NCBI GenBank assembly: GCA_963790335.1
Contig: CAWBOB010000003.1
Location: forward strand, 124,001 to 188,000
Direction of reading: 5' to 3'
Length of the DNA stretch: 64,000 nucleotides
From: JAOUEA01 sp963790335
GTDB lineage: Bacteria; Actinomycetota; UBA4738; HRBIN12
A program made the position numbers and the translations under genes. Shown here one piece after another: positions 57,072 to 64,000 of this stretch (position 1 is its first letter; each line of letters begins with the position of its first letter). The notes under the pieces were generated by a model. That model was not told the origin of the DNA, did no database searches, and worked only from the letters and a program-made list of their open reading frames with translations.

Positions 57072-58281
57072 CTACACGCCTGGCACTGGTGTGGTTGTGA
57101 GCGCTTCAATGGGCAGTGGTCGGGAGATGGCATCATCCGGTTGCGAGAAAGCATGACGTCTGAACATTCGAGCTGAATACAGGCCTAGGTAAACGAACGC
57201 TAGGCTCGTGAGGCCTTGACAGAAGGCAATCACGTTATTGGGGTAGTAGGTCCCGATCCAGAGGAACCGATCGGCGGCCAGGATTGCAATCGCCCACCAC
57301 CAGGGCCCGTCACGGCGTAACGCCACACTAATGCCCCATGAGACCATCACGCTCCCCACCATGACCCATAAGTAACCGCCCACGGCATACACCGAACCGA
57401 TGGCCGTGAACGACACTGAGTTGTGAGAGGAACCACCGATAGCCAGGCTGAAGATGCTTCCAGTCTCAACTTCGTCCCGCTCTGAGTCGAACGCTCGCGG
57501 AATGAATCCGTAGCGGAAGATCTCGGCCGGGGACAAGAGTGCGGATGAGGAGATGTGAATGTCCTCAGCGTAGGCCAGCAGCACGTCGAGCTCGAGTCTC
57601 TTCAGGGCATGCTCTTCTCTAACGAATCGAGGGTTAACTCCGCGGGTCTCTTCGCGAAGCGCGTACACGTTTGGCCAGATCAACAATCCCATGATGATCG
57701 CCACTACGACGGTGCGCAGCCGCACCGAGCGAAGGATGAGTGCGCCGAAAGCTAACGAGAATGCCAGTCGCCAGAGCGAATCCGTAACACCGAGGAGAGC
57801 TACGACGCGGACAAGTTCAGCACCTAACAGCAAGCCCAGACCAGCGAGCACTCGCGACCGGTTGGCTCTGGCTGTGGACCAAGCGTACATCATCAGTCCA
57901 GCCCCGATAAGCGGCCATGAGCCGAAGGGTGTCAGAAGAGCCGCGACTGGGCTGGTCTGCGTTTGGCCGACCTGCGTCGCGTATGTGCTCGAACCGAGAA
58001 AGGCGGCTCCGAACTGGGCAATCATGCCGACGAGGGCAACTACAAACGATGCGGTACCGCTTGGAACGAGGTTGGCGTTAGAGCGATGTTGGGCGAATCG
58101 CGACAAGAGTCGCTCGATATAGCCGGACGCAGCAATGACGGCGATGGGCACCCAGAGTACGAATGGGCTCAGCCGGTCGTTACGCCAGGCCGGGTAGAGC
58201 ACCGAATACCCCGTACTGCAGGGAAAGCATCACAGTGATGGGGTAGGCGAACCGCCGGATTCGCTGCATCTCCAGAATCAT
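57072..58281 (-). CDS. Wzy-like O-antigen/exopolysaccharide polymerase (one frame break)
   Basis: About 402 residues with roughly ten membrane helices, for example FVLWVPIAVIAASGYIERLL, FVVALVGMIAQFGAAFLG and WPLIGAGLMMYAWSTARA. One larger extracytoplasmic loop contains SHNSVSFTAIGSVYAVGGYL, whose GSSHNS resembles the H-N loop found in O-antigen ligase/polymerase proteins. After a break near 58205 the frame above adds QRIRRFAYPITVMLSLQYGV from ATG 58281 or 58269. Low sequence conservation is normal for Wzy, so the call rests on topology and locus. Confidence 0.68.
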
Positions 58282-58449
58282 CCTAGCCGTTCCTTGACCG
58301 TGAATCGACCATTGGTTCGCGGCTCACGCGAATCGCGCCACTGTCTGGGATCGATCTGATGCTAGTTCGGAGAGTTTCTACCGCTTCGAGGCGCTGGCCA
58401 ACTGTGGACATGACTCTGCGGAGGCAAGGCATGCCTCTGCAGGCCTCGA

Positions 58450-59627
58450 TCACCGCCGAGCCCTCCCCTCGGCTCCAGTGCCGAGCGACGCCCCGACGGC
58501 GCTGTAGATCAGAGCCCGCATTTGGTCGACGCTTCGAGAATTCGATGAATGCTCGGCGGCCAGCGCCTGTGCCTGCGCCGTTCTGTGTTGCATGTCATCA
58601 GGAGTCGCGTCGGCAATTGTCTGGATCGCATGTATCCACGCCTCGGGCTCGTCGAGTGGGAGTGCCCATCCTCCGGCGCCTCGAACCGAATCGGTCCATG
58701 GCGTGCGATCGCTGATCGCAACTGCGCAGCCGGCTGCCAACGCTTCACCGATGACGTGCCCGTAGTTCGTCTCCCAGGGTTGGGAGCACGAACATGTCGT
58801 ACCGACCCAGCGCCTCCGCTACCTCGTCGTGTGGAACCGGACCTTGGAGATTGATCTTCACATGGTCGGGTAGCAGGGCAATCGCTGCTTCGCAGTCGCG
58901 CCAGTACGACTCGTCCTCGATCGGACCGATCACATCCATCGTGACTTTGCTGGATATTCTGCCGAGGATCTTGATCGCGAAAGCCAGATTCTTCATCGGC
59001 GAGACGCGGGAGAGGAACACGAGGCTGGCCTGACCGCGCACCTTCCGGCGTCTATACGGCGGGCTAGGATCATTAGTAAGGCCAGATATCACCTCCGCGA
59101 CCCGCACATCGACGGCGTCGCCGAAGTGCTCCCGGATTTGATTGGCTTCCGACTCGGTGGTGGCATGCCAGATCACGCTCCGGAAGATTCCAAACGATCG
59201 GCCCAAGCGGAGCATGCTGCGCTTGCGTCCACCGTGGATCTCGATCGCGCTCGGAGACAGCTGACCTCTGCACGCGATGATGACGGGGTGTTTTGGCAAG
59301 AGGCGCACTCGTCGAAGGAAGAGTGGCAGGATCGAGTACCAAGGGGAAAAGAGTGAGTTCAAGTAGAGCACGTCATGTTCGGTCGAACGGATGTGGCGAA
59401 CCAATCCCAAGGTGCCCTGAAGCCCGGGGAGATACTCGACGTTGAACTCTGTCCATCTGAACCCACCGTCCTCGATGGATCCCTTGAAAGGGGCTGCGTT
59501 CGCCGAGGTCACGATCCCGAGTCAAGATCAGGAAATCGAAGTCCCCTGCAAGGGCGAAGGCGATGTTCTTCACGCTCCGTGCCGGCCCCCCGACTTTGAA
59601 TCCCGGCAGGAAGTGATCGATCGGCAC
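58450..59627 (-). CDS. Family 4-type glycosyltransferase (frame breaks)
   Basis: About 392 residues of the GT-B fold. N-terminal ILVPIDHFLPGFKVGGPARS and KNIAFALAGDFDFLILTRDR form the acceptor-side domain. HDVLYLNSLFSPWYSILPLF and VIIACRGQLSPSAIEIHGGR continue it. The donor-side domain has SLVFLSRVSPMKNLAFAIKI, then GRYDMFVLPTLGDE and GHVIGEALAAGCAVAISDRT (the E-x7-E region). Breaks lie near 59475 and 58760. GTG 59627 or ATG 59683 is the start; the same frame runs unbroken into the flippase gene upstream. Sugar specificity unknown. Confidence 0.75.
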
Positions 59628-59634
59628 GAGGATC

Positions 59635-60863
59635 CTAGGCGATCGCTCTTGGCTGATGTCGGGCTCTGTCGCCGGAATCCCATCGCGTCGGTGCAGCAAA
59701 AGGAACGCCTCCGCGATGGCAAGAGCGATGCAGTAGGAAGTTGTGCTCGCCCAGGCCACGGCCGTGAGTGACTGCGAGGCGAGAAATCCGATCAAGAACG
59801 CCGCCGCCCCCATGCCCTGCGCAACCACTAGCGCTGATGTGCGCTTCTCCCACAAGAGCAGGCCGGTCGCGTGTTGCATGGCGTAGCCGGCCACTGCCCC
59901 TAATGCCGAGATCCGAGCGATAGGGACCGAGCCGGTGAAATCGGCGCCGAATACCCATGGGATCAACGCGGAGCTTGCAACGATCCATAGTCCCGCCAGG
60001 GCGGCAACGGAAACGATGCCGCGGACATCCCGGCGGGTCTGCTCGCCCGTGAACGCGCGGATGGTGCCCGCTCCTCCGATCAAGACGAGGAACTGAGCGG
60101 GCGCCACGCCCACCGCGTAGATGCCAACGTCGGCGTTCGAGAAACCGAAGGGGAGGGCCAGAAGGTCGAGTCTCTGGTTCAGATACTGGAAGGTCATGCC
60201 TGCTTGAGCACCCACGGCAAACCTCAATAGCGCCCATCGGGCGTCTGTCGACCTTGTCGACTTCGCCGGGCGGGCCCGCGCGTAAGACAGGGCGGTCGGG
60301 AGTCCGAGAGAAAGGATCAAGACACCCACCAGACCGAGCACCTGGGCCCCCAACGGAAGATCCCATGGCCCGAGTGCAACCAAGGTAACGCCGATAAGGT
60401 ATAGCAGTGGCTGCAGCAGGCGGATCGTCAGGTAGGTGGCCTGCCGTGAGATCCCGAGTAAGTAGCCCTGCCAGAGTTCCATGGCGGACGTCGCGGCCAC
60501 GCCGAGCACCATTAGAAGCGCGATAGCCAAGCTCCCCTCGCTCACGAGACCGAAGGTGAAGGCCACCGCTGTTGCTGCAAGCGTCAAGGGGCGTGCGAGT
60601 CGCACGGACTCGTGAAGCCCGATGGCCGGATCCATAGGGTCCTCCGGTCTTCGGGAGTGAACGGTCAGCGCGTGTCCTAGAGTGAACGCTCCGATGAAAC
60701 CCAAGACCTGGATCCATACCGTGATGGCCGTGAGCTGGCCTCGGCCGACTGGCCCTAAGGAGCGCGCGATGACGATGCTGGTGATGACGCCTGTCGCCGT
60801 CGTCACCACGAGGACGCCTTCGATGCTGCGTCCTCGCTCGAGCAGTGAGCGCCGATCCCGCAT
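59635..60863 (-). CDS. Wzx-like polysaccharide flippase (one frame break)
   Basis: About 409 residues with twelve or so membrane helices typical of the MOP/Wzx superfamily: VLVVTTATGVITSIVIARSL and GPVGRGQLTAITVWIQVLGF at the N-terminus, SAMELWQGYLLGISRQATYL, and AQFLVLIGGAGTIRAF later. It would flip lipid-linked repeat units to the outer face. Its own stop is not in the main frame, which continues into the glycosyltransferase; the neighbouring frame has a TAG at 59635-59637. One indel near 59690-59720 is the simplest reading. Confidence 0.75.
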
Positions 60864-60869
60864 GCCGCG

Positions 60870-61979
60870 TTAGCTCCGGATCGGTTGGATTTCGAGCCCC
60901 CAGAAATCCGGCCGGGGCGCTCCCCCCAGGAAGAGCTCAGCGGCGGAAGCCGCATGCCCTTCTGGGCCGAACGCAGCCGATGCCCAGACGCGCGCGCCTG
61001 CGGCCATCTTTGTGGTCTCCTCAGGGTGGTCGAACGCCCACGCGATCGTCAGCCCGAGCGCCTCCGCGCTCTCGTCCGAAGGCTTGAGGCCGGTGAGTCC
61101 CTCTATGAACGCGTCCGCCGAGCCGCCATACGCGGGGGCCACAATGGGAAGTCCTGCGAGGGACGCTTCGACGAGGACCAAGCCCAGCCCCTCCCCGCTG
61201 ACGCCTTCACGGTACCTCGACCGGGTCGCGAGAACGAAGAGGTCCACTTCGCGAAACAGCGCATCGAGATCAGAGTCGGTCGGGGACTCATGCACACGGA
61301 TCCAGTCGCGGCCTGCTGCCGCTGCGGTGAGCTCCGGGGCTGCATGCCCGTGACCGGCGAACGTCAGCGTGATCGGCCTCCCGGAGGCGCGAAGACGCTC
61401 GCAGGCATCGATGATGCACGGGCCCCCCTTTCCCACGAACGACGAGAGCTGGAAGACGCTCATCACGCGACGCTCATCACCGGGTTCCGCTCGATCGAGA
61501 CCGGCTGTGAGGCGCTCGTAGCGAGCGCGAGGGATGCCAGCATGAAGTACGGCGGCGTTCCCGTACCGCGCCAACATGCCCGCCGTGAACGTGCTCACGG
61601 CCACCAGCGTGAGACCTTTCGGAGGCCTGACTCGACCCTGGAAAAGATCGAGTGCGTGGTACACGACGAACCCACGCGTTCGCGATCCGGCCACACGGCG
61701 CGCGATAGACGCGACACGGGCGAACGACGGATGGAATGCGATGATGACGGTGCGGTCTTGCTTGCGACTTGCTTGCGTCCTGCGAATCACGTCGAACGCG
61801 AACTCCGCCTTCCGTCGCAGAGAGAGGGGCTGCTCCGGGGTTTGCAGCGGCATCTCGATGACCTGCGCTCCGTTAGCCTCGAGCGCTTCCAGACTGGCTC
61901 GGACGTAGGATTCGATGCCCCCGCCCAGACCGCGGGAGGGGACGAGGGCGTAAACGGAAGCGACCAGTTCCTCTTTCAC
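60870..61979 (-). CDS. GT4-type glycosyltransferase
   Basis: Intact 369-residue glycosyltransferase of the GT-B, family 4-like group. It opens SVYALVPSRGLGGGIESYVR (Gly-rich acceptor loop). The donor-side half has RRVMSVFQLSSFVGKGGPCI, then ATRSRYREGVSGEGLGLVLV (the EGLGLVLVE nucleotide-sugar loop, E-x7-E). A GTG start at 61979 with GGAG upstream fits; upstream of it the frame stays open but unlike the family. It precedes the flippase gene by 6 bases on the same strand. Confidence 0.85.
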   Translation of the reverse strand: MKEELVASVYALVPSRGLGGGIESYVRASLEALEANGAQVIEMPLQTPEQPLSLRRKAEFAFDVIRRTQASRKQDRTVIIAFHPSFARVASIARRVAGSRTRGFVVYHALDLFQGRVRPPKGLTLVAVSTFTAGMLARYGNAAVLHAGIPRARYERLTAGLDRAEPGDERRVMSVFQLSSFVGKGGPCIIDACERLRASGRPITLTFAGHGHAAPELTAAAAGRDWIRVHESPTDSDLDALFREVDLFVLATRSRYREGVSGEGLGLVLVEASLAGLPIVAPAYGGSADAFIEGLTGLKPSDESAEALGLTIAWAFDHPEETTKMAAGARVWASAAFGPEGHAASAAELFLGGAPRPDFWGLEIQPIRS

Positions 61980-62073
61980 TGCCGCTCCAGAATGCGCCGA
62001 CGCTTGGTCCACCCCTCCGATGGCTGCGATTCTACGGGCTGCGATCTGTCGTGGAAGGACCCGGGCTTCACCG

Positions 62074-63924
62074 CTACCAAGTCCCTCGCATCCGGTTCTC
62101 GGCCAGCCAAGCGGCCAGAACCTGTAGGGCCCAGTAGTGGACGTAGTAGGAGCCGGCGCGGAAGTCATCGCATATCGACCTGACGGCATGATCGTCCAGA
62201 CCGGTCGACTGGTGCGCTGGGTCGGCGACCATCAAGCCTTCCCCGAGCCAGCGATCGAAGGGGAGCACGAATCCCATCTTCGGGCGGTCCGCGACCTCTC
62301 GAGGCATGCCTTCGCCGACCGCCGCCACGAGCAGGGGCTTCTGCTCGCCCTGCCGAACCTTCGTCTCGAGCGGCAGGGCCAACACCCGCTCGACCAATCG
62401 AGCGTCGAGGAGCGGTTGCCGAAGCTCCACCGAGTTGGCCATGCTCATTTGGTCCGAGTCCCGCAAGAGTGTGTTCTTCAGGTAGTAGCCGAGCTCCAGA
62501 CGCGACAGGCGCCCCAGGGCCGTCGCTCCACCTTGAGAACTAACGAACCGTGACTGCGGCGGTCGGGGCTCCGCCGATCAGGCGCTCCATGCCTGACTGT
62601 GAGAACACGCTGCGCTCCGCGACGTATGCGGTGGCGAAGGGGTCGGACGATCTCGGGAGGATCTGCGACAAGGCGTTCCCACTTCGTCTTGGCGGGAGCC
62701 GTCAGACCCGCGGCCTTCGTGGCGAACGAGTGCACCGGTCGAGGGACGGGGAGGGCAGCGAGCCTGGCCATGGTCGGGAAGCGTGCCCGATGACCGTAGC
62801 CGAGGAAGAGCTCGTCTCCACCCAGGCCCGACAGGGCGACCTTGATGCCCGCGGCCGCCACGGCCCGCGTGACGACGTAGGTGTTGATGCCGTCGATGCT
62901 CGGCTCGTCCATTCGGGCGACCCCATCGGCGACCCAAGACCTCGCTTCTGGAAGACCCACCTCGAGGAACTCGTGTTCGGTTCCGAACCGTTGGGTCACG
63001 AATGAGGCCCAGCGTCGCTCGCTCATGTCCTCATCCACGTCGGGGAAGACGACGCTAAAGGTCTCTCAGGTCACCGATTCCGAGCTTGGACAAGGTGGCA
63101 ACGCATGCCGTCGAGTCGATACCTCCCGACAGTAGTACCCCAACCGGGACATCCGACTCCATGCTGAGACGACAGGCTTCGGTGAGGAGTGACGAGGTCT
63201 CTTCCACGGCTTGCTCCGTGCTCGTCCCACCTTCTGTCTCCTCGACGCCGGTGAGGCTCCAATACGGGTGACCCGAGATATGTCCATCGGAGATCTCAGC
63301 GATGTGGCCTGCCTCGAGAGCCCGCACGCCTTCGACCAGGGTGAATGGGTCCGCCACGCTCCCGAAGGTGAGGTAGGAGTCGAGCCCATCGCGGCTCATG
63401 TCCCTCGGGACAAGGCCCGTGGCCAGGAGGGTTCTGACCTCCGAAGCGAAGAGCATCGTGCGGCCGTTGCGCCAGTAGTACAGGGGCTTCTCGCCGAGAC
63501 GGTCCCGAGCAAGGAACAGGCGCTCATCGATCATGTCCCAGATCGCGAACGCGAACATGCCCCGGAACCGGCTCAGACACGCCTCTCCCCATCGCTGCCA
63601 GGCGTGGAGGATCATCTCCGTGTCCGATGCTCCTCTGAACCGCACTCCTAACGCAGATAGCTCACGTGCGATCTCGCGGTGGTTGTAGATTTCCCCGTTG
63701 TGGACGATGACGAACCGTCCATCTGGGGTCGTCATCGGCTGGTGGCCGCGTGGCGATGGGTCGAGGATCGCGAGTCGCCTGTTGGCGAGGCATACAGAGC
63801 CACCATCGCCCAGGCGGGCACGGAAGTCGCCGTGATCATCCGGTCCTCGGTGTGCGAGCGGTTGCGACAGCTCGTCGAGGTTGACCCCCGAGGCGTCCCC
63901 TATGAGGCCTACGATTCCGCACAT
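62074..63924 (-). CDS. asnB: Asparagine synthase (glutamine-hydrolysing) (frame breaks)
   Basis: About 617 residues. The N-terminal glutaminase domain begins with the nucleophile Cys2 in MCGIVGLIGD, with HRGPDD, FVIVHNGEIYNHREIAREL and RFRGMFAFAIWD. The synthetase domain has the SGGIDS ATP-pyrophosphatase loop, and after a break near 63060 FPDVDEDMSERRWASFVTQ and KVALSGLGGDELFLGYGHR; after breaks near 62580 and 62470 it ends with SVELRQPLLDARLVERVLAL, PFDRWLGEGL and VLAAWLAE. Such AsnB proteins are frequent in surface glycan loci, where they may amidate sugar acids rather than make free asparagine. Start ATG 63924 with AGGAG upstream; the last 76 bases of the window belong to its 5' side. Confidence 0.88.
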
Positions 63925-64000
63925 GCGCGGCTCCTGAGGATCCTGGCGGCGGCCCAGCCGCCCGGGCGATCGGGAGCATAGAGAGCCATCGAGGGGCCTG

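Noticed and set aside
60885..62183. A 432-codon plus-strand frame opposite the GT4 gene
   Set aside because: The minus strand shows the glycosyltransferase EGLGLVLVE loop and a ribosome site. The plus frame has no motif.

Overview
The window is a GC-rich chromosomal segment, most probably from a deep-branching actinomycete (Actinomycetota). The pointers are dense high-GC coding, many GTG/TTG starts, an F420-type (Ddn-like) reductase, ECF sigma factors translationally coupled to membrane partners, several class III nucleotide cyclases, and the order tRNA-Thr / tRNA-Met / tuf / rpmG / two (R)-hydratase-like genes / tRNA-Trp / secE / nusG / rplK / rplA. That order closely resembles the hadABC-secE-nusG-rplKA neighbourhood of mycobacteria. 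A large share of the genes carry single-base frame breaks, including the essential secE, nusG, rplK and rplA. I therefore read most breaks as consensus sequencing errors rather than as pseudogenes, and give each gene its restored extent.

Layout. 0-5 kb: htpX, a secreted protein, a PLP-dependent decarboxylase, a class III aminotransferase, yajQ and tRNA-Tyr. 5.3-11 kb: a regulator (XRE-cupin) / B3-B4 / PaiB module, then small redox and detoxification enzymes (two RibD/DHFR-fold proteins, a quinone oxidoreductase, an SRPBCC protein). 11-17.4 kb: two ECF sigma factor / membrane sensor pairs around a GNAT acetyltransferase and a sulfatase. 17.4-20.4 kb: an F420-type reductase and a zinc-ribbon/cyclase/AAA signalling protein. 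20.6-24.9 kb: a tightly coupled four-gene operon made of a multicopper oxidase with two heavy-metal-binding inserts, a flavin monooxygenase-like protein, a 49-residue YHS protein and a class III cyclase with its own regulatory region. This is the most interesting unit in the window. 25-32 kb: mixed accessory genes (DUF1996, VOC, AlkZ-like, a SagB-type double nitroreductase, DUF192), ending at tRNA-Thr. 32-38 kb: a SnoaL-like protein, a disulfide reductase, a solute-binding lipoprotein, a cyclase/propeller protein and a YdcZ transporter.

38.4-45.8 kb is the translation core: tRNA-Met, tuf, rpmG, an orphan LuxR-type response regulator, a HadA/HadB-like dehydratase pair, a large coiled-coil protein of unknown role, tRNA-Trp behind a clear promoter, then secE, nusG, rplK and rplA. 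The usual rplJ-rplL-rpoB continuation is absent. A VanZ-like gene follows and then an exopolysaccharide locus.

46.4-64 kb is a Wzx/Wzy-type surface polysaccharide locus: a Wzz/BY-kinase chain-length regulator, a membrane-bound nucleotide-sugar dehydratase, a nucleotidyltransferase, an epimerase, a reductase / 4,6-dehydratase / 2-epimerase trio that would fit UDP-N-acetyl-L-fucosamine synthesis, an FkbM methyltransferase, a Wzy-like polymerase, two glycosyltransferases, a Wzx-like flippase and an asparagine synthase. Base composition is less GC-rich from about 55.5 to 60 kb, and about 800 bases there (56268-57071) hold no convincing gene.
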